Positions 36,346 through 49,960 are shown, numbered from the stretch's first letter. The stretch: DNA of 64,000 bases from Mya arenaria (GCF_026914265.1 NC_069127.1:18983045-19047044); one strand, 5' to 3'. The notes: generated by a model not told the origin, from the letters alone. Numbers and translations are program-made.

Positions 36346-38705
36346 CGATACAAGAATCTTTATTTAAAGTCGGGTATGTGTTAACAAGAAACACATTAGC
36401 TCAATTAGCTATTTTCCGACATGAATAACAAACATACATAACAAATCAAAACATAACAACAAATCAAAACATAACAATGAGGTTGTGACCTGGAACTAAA
36501 AGTATATATGTTAAAATGAACACATATTGGAGCATGCATACAAATAGGAAAATAGGATTAGAGCATCGTGAACAGTGATAACACCAACAAGTTTTCCCGG
36601 CTGTACGGCCAGTCCACACGTGCACGGTTCCACTAGTTGATATACCACTGTTAAATGGTTAGTTGTTTCAACAATATAACTTAAAGGGTAATCATATACA
36701 TTGAAGTAGCAAAATTGTAAGTAGCAAAATATACGAGGGAATAGCAGCTATGTACATCGATGTGTAGTTTGTAAAAAAAACAAAACAATCTTATAATTAA
36801 TCTAGCATGATAGGAAAAATACTTTGCAAGTATTGCTTAGAGGAAGTATGATATCTATCATGTTATTTTGATGTTACACCTATCACTGTAAAAGAATGTT
36901 AATTGGAAAAATTGAACAAGTAAAGTCGTAACACCTAAACAAAACACTTGCCGAAAGAAAAACACAAGTAGTTGTTTGTGTTCGACAGATGTTATATAAA
37001 TTTGAACAATCATAATTAGATGTTAGCCCATGTAGTTTAATTTAATAAGTTGTTATTTTAGTCAAAGAAGTCCGCTGATTTTTGTTTCTGGTATTTGAAT
37101 CCCATATCTTGTCCAGTGGGTGTAAGCCATCCCACTGAAAACAAAACTCATTTTCCGTTAGGACAAAGGATAAAAGATATTCAGTGCAACATCTTATAGT
37201 TCTCAATTTCTTCTATTTTTTAAAGCAAAAAGGTATTATTTACACATTGAACATTTACAAGAGGGACCTGTCCAGGTGCGGATCAGCCTTCTAAATTCCA
37301 GGTAGTTTCGGGAGACCCTTATTTCCTTTGGGAGGCTGTTCCAAACCTGACTGGCCTCAAAGCGGAAAGAGTTTTTTTCCATATTTAGTTGTTTTTACTG
37401 ATGGAACGTCTACACAGTCGTCTACACAGTTTTCGTATCTCAAATTAAAATGACATGTCGTAAAAGTTACAAGGTTTTTAACATATTCTGGTGAGATACC
37501 ATACAGACATTTGTAGGTTTCAATAGCAATGTATCTTACTCTACTTAAATGTAATGTTGGCAATTGAACTCTATGAAGTAGATTTTCGTAAATTGAGGTG
37601 TAATCATTAAAAACAATTTTTAAAGTTCTGTATTGAATATTTTCCAATTTTTCTGTGTTGGTCTTGCTAAAAAAATGCCAAACGACAGGACAGTAGTTGA
37701 AATTCGATCTGTTAAAAGATTTAAAGATGATAACCTTAGTATTGGTTGTCAAAAATTTGCTTAGTCTTTGAAGAATATTCAATTGCTTAGCAGCTTTTTT
37801 GCATATTTTAGAAATCTTGGCATCAAAATTTAATAAACTATCTACCTCAACTCCTAAAAGTTTCACTTTCTCTTCACAAACAATGGTGTGATTAAGTATA
37901 TTGAACTGTTTTATTACTTTAACAGACCTTGAGCCAACTGAACTTGCCTGAAATTTGTCAGAGTTAGCCTGCATTTGATTGGAAGTAAACCATATATCAA
38001 AATGTTACTTTCTTCTTCAAGAGTGGTCTTAACAACTTCAGGATTTTTATCACACACAGAAAAAGTATTGTCATTTGAATAATTATACAAATCTGCATTA
38101 TTGATAAAGTAGAAGATGTCATTTAGGAAGATGTTAAAAACTAAAGGCCCTAGTATTGATCCTTGTGATACACCTTTCAGGATGGAGTCCCACTCACTGG
38201 TAATTTGACCAAGTTTGACACGTTGCTTTCTGTTATTAAGATAGTTGTGCATAAGTTTACATGCTGGGGCTGAGAGACCGTATGCATTAAGCTTATCTAA
38301 GATTAGATAATGGGGCAGGCAGTCGAATGCTTTTGAGAGGTCCATTAGAACTGCGCCTACATATTTGTTCTCATCAAAGGCTTTTTTCAAGTCTTTCACC
38401 AGCCTTAACAGGGTAGTTTGACATCCAAACGTTGTTCTGAATGTTGCCAGGAAAGGATGAAAAATGTTCTCAAAATGACTAATCAGTTGCTCACTTATGA
38501 CCCGTTCATGTAATTTGGACATTGATGGTAAAATACTGACTGGTCTATAGTACTTTTCAATAAAGGGGACATCTTTCTTGAATATAGGGGTAACTTGTGC
38601 TAGCTTAAGACAATTTGGGAATGATCCTTGGTGAATTATTTCATTGGCCATGTTTCGGATGGGAACATGTAAAGTATCTTTCCAGCAATGATGATTTTGG
38701 GGGGA
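36346..38705 (-). mobile_element. 5'-truncated LINE inserted in the minisatellite
   Basis: A minus-strand reverse transcriptase: YYRPVSILPSMSKLHERVI, VLMDLSKAFDCLPH, GVSQGSILGPLVFNIFLNDI, then the catalytic box reads YNYSNDNT instead of the usual YADDT. This looks like the CR1/L2/Jockey group by text. A second frame (37357-37974) carries the thumb region (KVKLLGVEVDS, LNILQRLSKFL, SNFNYCPVVWHF). The two frames are joined by a frameshift near 37975, so the copy is dead. The endonuclease and ORF1 are absent. The 3' end, TTAAATAAAGATTCTTGTAT, matches the tail at 22412-22505. The minisatellite continues on both sides. Confidence 0.88.
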
Positions 38706-38727
38706 ATAATAGTTAGTTACTAACAAA

Positions 38728-38790
38728 TGCTAGTTGTATATCGATAGTGTATCAAGCATGCTGATAGTTGTATTACAATAGAAACTATTA
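38728..38790. repeat. 34-bp minisatellite remnant right of the LINE
   Basis: About two units (TATCAAGCATGCTGATAGTT, GTATTACAATAG) of the array at 33565, showing that the LINE landed inside the array. Confidence 0.85.
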
Positions 38791-38924
38791 TCGTGTTAAT
38801 TTCATTCAAACACTGCCGTTAGCATTGTAATTGTGTAAACGCAAAAAACAAATCTTTACTGGAAAGCACTTTAATTAGAATACAATTGCTTATAGACGAA
38901 TGAAGAAGTCAATAGATAGGCACA

Positions 38925-39195
38925 GAAATGTGAAACACCACAACTGTCAAACTCGACAGTTAACGCTGGAGAGACACAGCCATGCCAAATACTAGGTCAA
39001 TATCAAATACGACAACTATGTCAAACACACCAATTGACACTGGAGAGGCGCGGCAATGCCAAACACATCAGCAATGTCAAACACGGCAGTTATGTCGAAC
39101 ACTGCATATAAAGCTGGCACAACAATGTCAATAACCATATTGAATGTTGGTGATGTACATAGATGTCAAACACCATAGCAATGTCACCACCATAG
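38925..39195. repeat. Degenerate 18-bp minisatellite beside the P450 pseudogene
   Basis: Imperfect repeats of CAATGTCAAACACCACAG directly after the P450 stop codon, matching the larger array at 52290-52874. Confidence 0.75.
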
Positions 39196-40434
39196 TTAAC
39201 GCTCGTGTACGCGCATTTTGCACGTGGTGGGTCCATATACGAGTGAGGGCACCGGGCTCAAATCGACGTCACCTGGGTATGGTATGCTAAGCCTGTGCCT
39301 CTGCATTAGTGTCGCAAACAATAGGAAAATCTCCTGTCTCACCAGCGGCTCACCGATGCACCTGCGCCGTCCTAACCCAAACGATAAAACGTGCTGGCAT
39401 TTGGAGCTATCGAGGGTGTTCTGTTTAGTCAAAAATCGTTCAGGGCGAAATACGTCCGGGTCTCCCCAGAAGTCCTTTTCATAAGATACCGAATGTAAAT
39501 TTAAAAACACAACAGTGCCTTTATCAATGTCGAAACCGCACAGTTTTGTATCTGCAATAGTAAAATGAGGGAGCGCAAACGGAACTATAGAACTTTTTCT
39601 AAGAACTTCATGAATCGTGGCCTCTGTGTAGGGCAGGTATGCTCGGTCTTTCCGACAGCTTGGTCTATTTCGTCGTGTACTTTCCGCTGGACACCAGTAG
39701 CGCAGTTTTAGTTAACAACGTTAGAATTTTAACTTTTCTCTGGGAGGTTTTCGCCGTAAAATGCCAGCGCGCCTATTAGATCATTTACACTGTTTCCTTG
39801 AGCGTATTCCTGTACGTGCATTTTAATGTTTCTTTTGGTAATCCATTCCAACTCTAGCGCAAATTTTATAAATTGTTTTACTTTATTCGGAAGTATATAT
39901 CGCAGCCACAGTATTACATCGACCGGACTCCCTGCACCGACAAATGTGTTAAAATTGAAAGCCGAATCTATAATTTCATTCAATATTTTTTCTACCCCAT
40001 ATAACACCTGATACAGAATTCGAGCTATAGCTCTATACGCATAAAGCCCAATGTCGAGATCACAAAGTTTGCTGTCTTTCATTGAAAGCCTCACGCAGTG
40101 CCTTATTTGTGACAAAGTCAGGTTGGTCCAAAAACACATCCCCGGGCTTATCAGCTGCTTTCTTCACAGCTCTGTATCCGTTCACCACCACGGCCGGCCA
40201 GGCGCCCATCCAGATACGGAAAATGTCTCCGTATGAGTGTCTCCATTGCAGGAAGGTCTCCGTGGGGAGACGGCCAAACAGAGGCAGGTGACCAATGACT
40301 GGAAATCCCCATGGACCAGGAGGGTAGCGCTTTCGTGCTCCTAGAGAGATTCCTCCTAATAAATAGAGAATTAATCCACATAGAAATGCAGTGAAAATAA
40401 TCTGAAACATTTGTAATACAGGTTTCTTATTCAA
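39196..40434 (-). pseudogene. Cytochrome P450 pseudogene (copy A)
   Basis: Collinear with the open P450 at 52875-54365 but with four deletions: about 50 codons after AFN (intact residues ~111-160), six codons around SAEFEK (~192-197), roughly 29 codons covering the I-helix oxygen-binding region (~297-325), and seven codons near residue 340. Frames are no longer continuous. The N-terminal anchor with PPGPWGFPVIGHLP and the haem loop FGLGRRRCIGE survive. About 10 of the first 110 residues differ from the open copy. This is a host-gene duplicate that has lost function; the missing I-helix alone would prevent catalysis. Confidence 0.92.
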
Positions 40435-40567
40435 GAGATACCACCATATATATATCCCTCATGCCCATCTGTACACTACGTTTGTATAAAGGAGGTGTTT
40501 TACCATGACTGATTTAAAGCACACTCAAAATGCACATGGTAATACATTCTAAATCATACAGTGAACA

Positions 40568-43500
40568 TTGCCAACTTTGGAGAAATCCGCTGTAGAGAAA
40601 GTGCCCATAGAGTTATATAGGGAAAATATGGTTAAACAGTTCTCACGACTTAGTCTTTCAACAGATCAACTTACTTCCTACATATATGTTAGGATAATTC
40701 TTGCCCTTTAAGATGATGGTTTTATAATAATTGTATGATTTTTACATGTTGGTCCTTTTTAAGGGTTTTGTTGGTCATTAAAAGTTATATTGAAATAAGA
40801 AGGAGCTAAAATATGTTTTGCTATTTAAAGTTATTATAGACATCCGACCGCTTAGCTTCCAACGGATTACGATGCAGATTTTTTTCTCTTTCAAATGCAC
40901 TTTTCGAAATAATGGATTTTTAAATATCTTTTGGTCCTTTTTGAACATTTATGTAAAATTTGTAGAAAATCGATGCCCAAAAATTGTGTATTCAACTGTA
41001 CGGTAATGGTTTTATGGCCCACCCCGCGGCGTATTCACAGCAGGATAGAAATAATCCATCGACAAGGTTATGACACTGGGTATGACATGTGCAACGAAGT
41101 TTGTCATTTATAGCAATAAAATTATTCCCTAACTATTTCAAATTCTTTTATCATTATCATATTATTTAAATAATATATGATACTCGATTATTCATTTAAA
41201 TGTAGTTAAGAAATGTCATATTTTTGTGTAAAAAAAAGTAATATATTTAGCAAAAAATATTCCCATTTTTTAACCGCAGTCACTATTACAGACAGTCTAA
41301 ACGTAACTCTTTTCTTATAAAATATTAATGTTTCAAGTTTCATTGGCAATTTTGGAAATACATATGGGTCATGAAACATAATAAATAAGGGTATTCAAAG
41401 ATAATAATTTTTTTATATATATACATCGGGTCAACATGTTCGTTATAATTGCTTAAGTTCTAATTCTTAATGGTTAACATTTTGGTCTACCATTTTGCAC
41501 TCAACCAAACATGTTTATAAATTTAGGATAAATATAATTATTTTGATTAGGCCAAAAATGTGTAACATGGATTTTTGTCAGCATATTTTTAGTAACGAGT
41601 GCACTAGGTTTTCATAACGTGTCAAAATGCCATTAATTCAACATGTTGTTATGGAATAAAAGGGTATGACTGCCTTATTGTCAATACAACATTAATGACA
41701 TTTTAACTTGTATCGTTAAACAGAACAGAACAGAATGTTTATTTAACTTAAGCATATACAGCTCATCGTTATAAACACAGAATGCAAAAATGAAAAAAAC
41801 CATGCATGTGATAAATAAGTAATGAATGTAACAAATAAGTAATGCATATGGATATTTTGGTAACTTTACCAACAATACATATGATATACACAAAACTAAC
41901 ACATTTAACAGCAATATAATGTGAGAATGTCTTATAAAATATAATATATCATATATTTATGTCTCTTATCTTAAAAGCCTTAATACAGAAAATAGCTAAT
42001 TATATTAACAGAGTTTTTTATTAGAATTTAGTAAAGATATAAACTTAATCATACTGGGATTTCTAACATAGTATCTAGGAATATAAGTCTGTCGGATATT
42101 ACTATACATTGGGCAGACAAGAACAACATGAAACTCGTCTTCTATATCGTTTAAATGCCACAGTGTGCATTTTCGATATTGTCTAGGGATGTTGTTATGT
42201 CTACCTAGTTCAATATACAAATTATGCGAGGACAATATGAGTTTAGCTAAAACATTTCTATATCTTATATTATCCAGTAACACCATGTAGTTAGTCAATT
42301 GGAACGTATGTTTAACTTCCTTATATAAATACAATGATGAATGTGTCTCCATGGTAGCTCGCCCACTAGTTATGTATACATCTCTTAATCTATTTCTAAA
42401 CATGGGGACAAATGAATTTATATTAACCGACTCAGGGAATAACCACACATCCGCATAACCCGCTGACTGAAGTATACTTCTTACTTTAGAGACCCAGTTT
42501 ATAGTATGTGATTATCATCAAGATCCCTGTATTGATCCTTTAATATTGCCCTGAGGATACAATTATCTTTTTTCTCTTTGTATAATTTAAGGAAATACTT
42601 AATAACGCGAATATGTATCTCAATATATAGCGGAAATCTGCCTAGCTCTCCATAAAGTGACAATGAATTTGTGGAGCGCTTGACATTAAGTACCCACTTG
42701 CAAAATTTCCTATGTACTCTATCTATCACCTCTGGCTGAATATAGCCTCACACTTCTGAATTATAGTTAAGAATTGACAAAACAAATGCATCAAACAAGT
42801 TGAAAATTATACCAATAGGGACCTGGTTACGTTTGATTAAAGCCTTAAGCGACTTCATAGACCGTAATGCCTTGCCAGCCAGTGTATTAGCCGCCTGCAT
42901 GAAAGATCCACCATAGGAAAATACCACACCGAGATAGTTGAAGGAATTGACAGTTTCAACAGCTTGATCGTTGTACGTCCATATATCATTTCTAGCTAAC
43001 CGACCACCTTTTCTAAACACCACAATTTTAGTCTTTTCCACATTGTCCGTCAGATTCCATTTACAACAATAGGTACATAAAATATTCAATGATTCCTGCA
43101 GGCCTTCCTTAGTTTCCGACAAAATAGCTGCATCGTCTGTGAATAACAATAAATAAACCGAAATCTCATCAACTGTCAGACCTGCATTTAAGCCTTGTTG
43201 TAAATGTAGCTCAATATCATTGAGAAAGAGAGAAAAGTAAATCGGGGAGGTTATCTCCCCTTGAAACAAGCCAATATTACTGTCAAAGAAATCTGACAAA
43301 GAACCAAGATGTTTAATACACATTTTCACCTCACTATACATCGACCTAAGCAAAGACAAAAACTTTCCATCTATACCAAGTTTGATAAGTTTACACCAAA
43401 GGCGCCCTCTATCAATGCAGTCGTATGCCTTCCGGAAGTCCACGAAACAACTATACAATTTCTTCTTCTTACTTAATTGCCTTTGTATAAGAGAGTTAAG

Positions 43501-44336
43501 TAAAAACACCGGGTCAACTGTACTATAATTACTTTTAAAACCAAACTGAGCATCTGTCAAAATATCGTGCTCTTTTGCCCACTTTTTAAGCCGGTCATTT
43601 AATATAACTGTAAATAATTTAGCAAAACAGCTTATTAGTGTAATACCTCTATAGTTATTTGGGTCCGTTTGCTCTCTCCTTTTATATATATTGGAATTAT
43701 GGCTCCTTTAGCCCAACTACTGGGAAAAGATCGCATATCTACTATATGATTGAAGAATATCCCTAGGGGATTAATTATAACAGGTATACTTGACTTAAAA
43801 TACTCATACAGAATATTATCGAGACTGGTACTACATGATAGCAACTGCAGTTAAAATATCATTTTAGCTGTTCCTTTCCGATATTTCACTGCCAATTTTG
43901 TGTTACACTGTTAGAAAAATTACCAAACTGTTAAAATAAAGGTGTGGAAATGGCCCCAATTAAATGTCTTGATAAACGATCAATTACAGACTTCAACAAA
44001 AAGACACGGAATATAATATGTAAATGAAGTAAGTTTATCAGAGATGATTTGATATTTTAGTACTTTATCAACTAACGTTTCCCCTATATAGCAACTCCAC
44101 CTAATTATGGCTAAATATATAATCATCCAAAACTGAAATTTTCCATCGCAACTTATAATAAAAGGACGGGTCAACTTTACGACCCTCATAAATACTGTAT
44201 TTCTTATCTTCCTTAATCTTACACTGCGTCCAGTTGATAAATAAGTGCTAAACTAGCGTATCTTAACGCTACTATTGCACTGAGAGGAGAAATCGATAGA
44301 GACCGTCGTTACTCTGATAAGCTCCACAGTTGGCAA
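40568..44336. mobile_element. TIR-flanked insertion in copy A carrying a LINE
   Basis: Left end TTGCCAACTTTGGAG, right end in reverse TTGCCAACTGTGGAG. The paralogous site in copy B (54512-54533, CATACAGTCCATAGATTAAATG) is empty, which defines the insertion. Target duplications are not clear. Its own sequence flanks the LINE on both sides (40583-41720 and 43860-44320), AT-rich and without a transposase ORF. Confidence 0.6.
41722..43855 (-). mobile_element. LINE with C-terminal zinc-finger domain, decayed
   Basis: Minus-strand reverse transcriptase: FPSSWAKGAIIPIY (43635-43844 frame), then TDAQFGFKSNYSTVDPVFLL, CFVDFRKAYDCIDR, GLFQGEITSPIYFSLFLNDI and FTDDAAIL (catalytic F.DD present), SFNYLGVVFS. 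After 42748 come the thumb and a domain with EDEFHVVLVCPMY, part of a CCHC finger seen at the C-terminus of several LINE clades. Frames change at about 43600, 42740 and 42480, so it is inactive. The 3' end has AATAAACATTCTG and short GTTCT repeats (41722-41745 in reverse). The clade is not certain from text alone. Endonuclease missing: 5'-truncated. Confidence 0.85.
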
Positions 44337-44899
44337 CGATAGATTAAATGTAAACATTAAATTATGTAAAAGATACAGTACGAGCTTTTCGTTGAAGCCG
44401 AGGATAACATTCGTGTTCATCCTAGCGAAAAGGTTTCTTAAGTCTGCATGAGGACACTTTTTAAAACGAAAACGAGTAACTGTATCTGACTTATACGACG
44501 ATAAGTGCATTGCATATATAAGTGAGCAAATAAATGCATTGATAAATAAATAAATAAATAAATGCAGATTTATAAATAGATAGTTAGTTTATTCAGAAAT
44601 ACATGTAGACATACTGTCCATGTGTATACGTATGCGAAAATAATCTGGTCAAAATGATACATGACATACTACAAGGTTTAGACAAAAAAGAGATGAAAAA
44701 TGTTTTAAAAACACAAGTGATATTCATCAAAATCAACACTTAAATGGTACATATCTGAAATAAGAGGATATTAGGGATTTGGGAGGCTAATATTATATAT
44801 ATAACTTTTAGAGGATTGCTAGATATATAATTAAGTGTTTGCCTATTTTCAGATCTTGATCATTGTCAATAGAAGTTATTAAAGTGCTCAAGACAAATA

Positions 44900-47800
44900 G
44901 AGGCAATCTTATTTATGATCAAGATCGAGCCACTGCTGCGTCACAATGCCGGAAATACAGTGCCCGTTCCCTGGTTGTGAATATAAGACTGCTGATCTGG
45001 ATGTACCAATCGTAGCAGCACTCATCACAGCTCACAGCGTCGTTCATACAGCCGCACCTGTCACACCTGCAGCAGCTCCTCCAGCAGCCCTTGCTAAAGT
45101 AGAGCGAGTTCGAAGACCTACCATTACCGCCGCGGGAACAAGCGAGGATTGGGCTTACTTTCAGTCACGATGGTCCGACTACGTCGACGCCACCAAAGTA
45201 GATGGTCGTGATAAGGTGATTCAATTACTTGAATGTTGCGATGAACCACTCCGTAAAGACCTCACACGGTCAGCAGGTGGCAGCCTCAAGGACAAAACTG
45301 AAGCAGAAGTACCGGCTGCCATCCGTAAACTGGCTGTTTGAAAATACAATGGTTGCCAGAGTGACTTTACATAATATGCGACAAGATCGTGATGAGACAG
45401 TGAGAAGTTATGGTGCCCGTCTTCGCGGACAAGCTGACATATGTTAATTTGTAATTCCGTGTCCTGGTTGTGATGCAAATGTGAACTATACCGACGCAAT
45501 CATGCGTGACGTGCTATCTAGAGGCATCGCAGATCCAGAAATTCAACTTGACCTTCTAGGTGACAAAAATCAGGACATGACTCTAGAAGAAGTGTTTCAG
45601 TTTGTTGAAACGAAAGAGGCGGGAAAGAGATCTGCGTCGAGACTCCTGAATATCCATTCTGTGGAAGCAGCTAGCAGTTCTAAGAGAACAAAACAGACAT
45701 CCAGCAAAGCGGATCCAGATATTTGTTCATACTGTGGCAAACGCGGACATGGTAAGAAGAGCATAGCACGTATCCGCAAAACTCAGTGCTCAGCATATGA
45801 TCATAAGTGTGAACTTTGTAATCGTGAACACCATTTTGAAAACGTTTGCCGAAGCAAAGACAATATTAAACGTACATCGCGCCCTCAAGCCACAAGACCA
45901 CATGATCATGAAAGTGCTGTATTTGATGCCTTGTGTACGCTATCTGACCATTCTATGAACAAACAGAAGTTGAATACAGGTGATGAAGTGTACACACCTA
46001 TTAACAGAGACAAATCAAATGCAAGTGATAAAGTGTGCTCAGTTAGAAAGAGTGACCACAATGTACCTTGATAACCATGTGTATAACAGTCTGACTGATT
46101 CTTGGATCCGCCAAAATTCAAAGCCGCAACCATTTGTAAATGTGACTGTTCGAACTCTGCCTGCTGACTACACTGCATTTGGTTTAGATTCAAAGGTACG
46201 CTCTTGCACAGCTGTCATACCCGCAATGGCAGACACTGGATGCCAAAGCTGTTTAGCTGGACTTAAGGTTATTCACCGGCTAGGTTTACGTGAATCTGAT
46301 TTAATACCAGTGACTATGCGTATACATACTGCTAACAACAACGGGATCAAAATCCTTGGTGCAACGTTACTACGCATATCTAGCAATGACTCCGAAGGGA
46401 ATGTAGTTGAAACAAGACAGATGAACTACGTGACTGATTCTTCTGACAAGCTGTTTTTGAGCAAAGAGGCATGTGTTGCACTTGGAATCATCTCTGATGA
46501 CTTCCCCGAAGTGCGTGTTCTGTCACAACATAGTGCTGCTGTCACCGATGGAAATACGACTGCCCCCTGTGGATGTCCTGAACGACGACAGCCTCCACCG
46601 CTTCCAAGAGCCTTACCATTTCCAGCCACGAATGAAAATCGTGAAAAGCTACAGGATTACCTTCTCAGGCACTATAAATCCAGCACGTTCAACACCTGTG
46701 AGCATCAGCCGCTGCCTCTCATGGACTGTCCACCAATGAAACTAATGGTTGATCCTGATGCCAAACCTGTCGTTCATCACACACCTGTACCGGTCCCCCT
46801 ACATTGGCGAGATGCTGTCAAGGAAGGACTTGATCAAGATGTCCGCTTAGGTGTCATTGAGCCAGTTCCAGTAGGAGATCCAGTCACATGGTGTCGCAGA
46901 ATGGTCATTTGTGCCAAAAAGAATGGGAAACCGAGGCGTACTGTTGACTTCCAAGCCCTCAACACTTATGCTACACGTGAAACTCACCACACATCTTCCC
47001 CGTTTCTACAAGCACGATCAGTTCCACGTGGAAAAAAGAAAACGGTCTTTGATGCGTGGAATGGTTACCAGTGTCCCAATCCGTGAGGAAGATCGCCACT
47101 TAACCACCTTCATAACACCCTGGGGAAGATATCGTTACAAAACTGCACCTCAGGGTTATATCGCGTCGGGTGATGGTTACACTAGAAGATACGACGAGAT
47201 TGTTGCTGATATTCCAAACAAGACCAAATGTGTTGATGATGCCTTGTTGTGGACTGACACCATTGAGGACAGTTTCTACCAAGCAGCCCATTGGCTTGAT
47301 GTTTGCGTTCAGAACGGTATTATCCTGAACCCTGAAAAGTTTGTGCTCGGAGCAGACACGGTAGAGTTCGCGGGCTTTGAGATTTCTCCAGGTAACGTCA
47401 GACCCTGTACAAGATACATGCGTGCTATTCAGGATTTTCCTACACCGAAGAACATAACTAATGTTCGCTCTTGGTTTGGCCTTGTGAATCAGGTCTCATA
47501 TGCGTTTAGCATGGCTGACAGGATGCTTCCATTCCGAAATCTTCTGAAACCAGGTACACCTTTTACATGGGATGACAACCTTCAGACACTTTTTGAAGAA
47601 TTAAAAACTGTGATTGCTAGCGAGATTGTAGAAGGAGTTAAGATCTTCGACCCAACCAAACCTACTTGCCTGGCTACGGACTGGTCCAAAACTGGAGTTG
47701 GATTCTGGTTATTACAGAAACACTGTTCCTGTTCCAAAGTTGAGCCATTCTGCTGTCCCTCTGGATGGAAGATCACACTCGTTGGCAGCAGATTCACTCA

Positions 47801-49026
47801 TCCAGCAGTCCCGTTACGCACCGATTGAAGGGGAGGCTCTGGCGGTTGTAGATGCCCTTGACAAGTCCAGGTACTTTGTCCTCGGTTGCTCTAATCTCAT
47901 AATTGACGTTGATCACAAACCACTTCTTAAGATCTTCAACGACAGAGCACTGGAAGACATGTCAAATACACGTCTGCGAAACCTCAAGGAAAAGACTCTA
48001 CGCTACAAGTTCCAAATGATACACATCCCAGGGGTAAAGAATCGTGCTACAGACTGCTTATCGAGGCATCCCATCAACGAGCCTGTTAAACTTGTCTTAC
48101 CTGATGATGATGCGACGGTAGATGCTGACTACTCTCATGAAGTTTACAGTTCCTCAGTCCTATCTGGTTTAAGAGCACATGACTACGAGCCGCAGGATAC
48201 AGAAGAGTGTGTAGTGTCAGCTGCCACCACGTCCTTAAACACCCTTAATGTAAAGTCAGTCACATGGGATAGAGCACGCGTTGCTACTGCTAGTGATACG
48301 GATTTACTTACTCTGGCTGAACTCATTGAGTCTGGAATGCCAGAATTTCGCCACGAGATGCCAGAAGCACTGACGGATTTCTTCCAGTTTCGTAATGAAC
48401 TATCCACGTTTGATGGAGTCATCATGTACAAAGACCGTGTCGTTATTCCATACTCTCTCAGAGACGAGGTTCTGGATGCCCTCCATGCAGCCCATCAAGG
48501 AGTTTCGTCCATGATTGCGAGAGCTGAATCCTCAGTTTTTTGGCCAGGTATCACACCTGCAATTATTGCTCTTCGTGCCAGTTGTAATCAATGCAACCGT
48601 AGTGCTCCATCGAACCCTTGTACTCTTCCGATCCCGCCTACAACCCCGGAATATCCATTTCAGTGTTTGTGTGCCGACTACTTCACTTAGAGAGGACACA
48701 ATTATTTAGTAATTGTGGATCGGTATTCCAACTGGCCCATTGTTGAGAGGTCATTCGTTGGTGCCGAGGGACTCGTCTCTTGTTTGAGGCGAGTATTTGT
48801 TACGTATGGTATTCCTGACGAGCTTGCTTCAGACGGAGGTCCTCAATTCACTGCTACTATCACACGTCAGTTTTTACAAGACTGGGGCGTCCATCATCGC
48901 CTATCTTCAGTGGCATTCCCTCACAGCAACTGCAGAGCGGAGATTGGTGTCAAGACAGTCAAGCGTCTTCTCATGAATAATACCACAGAATCTGGCAACA
49001 TCGACACAGAAGCAATTACTCGAAAT
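44900..49026 (+). mobile_element. Ty3-type LTR retrotransposon fossil, broken
   Basis: Plus-strand remnant of a Ty3/Gypsy (Metaviridae) element. Parts in order: gag with a Cys-rich knuckle region (about 44.95-46.07 kb), an aspartic protease region (near 46.2 kb), reverse transcriptase (about 46.7-47.4 kb), RNase H (about 47.6-48.1 kb), and integrase with its zinc-binding and catalytic regions (about 48.4-49.0 kb). It has several breaks and cannot make its proteins. I found no LTR pair. The right part is interrupted by the hAT-like element at 49027. Age: old enough to be multiply broken, but the reading frames are still largely recognisable. Confidence 0.88.
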
Positions 49027-49952
49027 TAGGGATGTAAACCGGATACCAAATCGGTATCCGGATATTCGTATCAAGTATTCGAATACTATCCGGATACTCG
49101 TATCAAATTGTTTTCATAATAAGTAAATATCCTATTATATGTCACCAGCCTGTTATTTGGCATAATTGTCCACTTAATTTATAAATCGTCATATGGCAAT
49201 TTCATTTTTTCATTCATTCTTTCTCCGTCTTAATAATTTATAATGTTATAATCAAAGCTAAACAACTCATTTTACGTCATAAAACTCATGATGAATACCA
49301 CATAAACATCTCGCGAATTTGATAGTCACTTCGGCCGAGGTGGTTGCTTGGTTACTGCCACGTGCTTTCGAGTTTGTTATTTATCAGCAGGTTTCATGTT
49401 AAATGATGCTTTGATTATTTGATAGTCGATTGTAATTTTATTTCATTACATTGTTTGATTTAATGCAATACCTACAATTTCTACGGTGTTTTGTAATGAA
49501 GGATATAATTGCAGAAAAGATTAGAAGACAAAAAGACAATCTGATTTTTCTTTATTTACATGAGTGGACTTTTTTATTTATCAATAAACTAAACATGGAT
49601 TAATGATCAATCCGTTTAATATCAACTGGTGCCAATTAAGCACATCTGAGATCATAAAACAACACTTGTCATTGTAAACAAGGTCATAGAACTTCACAGG
49701 GTGCTGCACAAGGACACAATATCACGCCTTGTGCAAACACCCAATTAGTCCCTTTTTGTGACACATACCCGCTTCGCGACAGACACTGTTGATCACCTGA
49801 AATATTTCATCTGAAAAGTTTTATAACAATTGCTATGTCTCTGCTAAGCTATTTCATTGAAATTTTAATTCTTAACGAATATTCGAATACCCATTTTGAT
49901 ATCCGAATACTTGCGTGATATCCGGATACTCGGATATTCGCTTCCATCCCTA
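49027..49952. mobile_element. hAT-like MITE with 8-bp target duplication
   Basis: Ends TAGGGATGTAAACCGG and, in reverse, TAGGGATGGAAGCG, flanked by the perfect direct repeat CTCGAAAT (49019-49026 and 49953-49960). Both subterminal regions are rich in GGATATTCG/CGAATA.CC motifs. It is 926 bp with no transposase. An 8-bp duplication fits the hAT superfamily. The host sequence on both sides was the integrase end of the Ty3-type fossil. Confidence 0.88.
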
Positions 49953-49960
49953 CTCGAAAT

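Larger units (their letters stand above)
38800..44812. repeat. P450 duplicon, copy A (decayed, with insertions)
   Basis: Aligns with 52215-55030. Shared outside the gene: CAAATCTTTACT..CACTTTAATA.GAATACAATGGCTTATAGA left of the gene; CCGTTGTTTATAC-type promoter text (CTACGTTTGTATA, ACTGATTTAAAGCACAC) right of it; and at the far end AGATTAAATGTAAACATTAA and GATATTAGGGATTTGGGAGG. Copy A is interrupted by a 3.8-kb element at 40568-44336 that copy B lacks. Confidence 0.85.
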
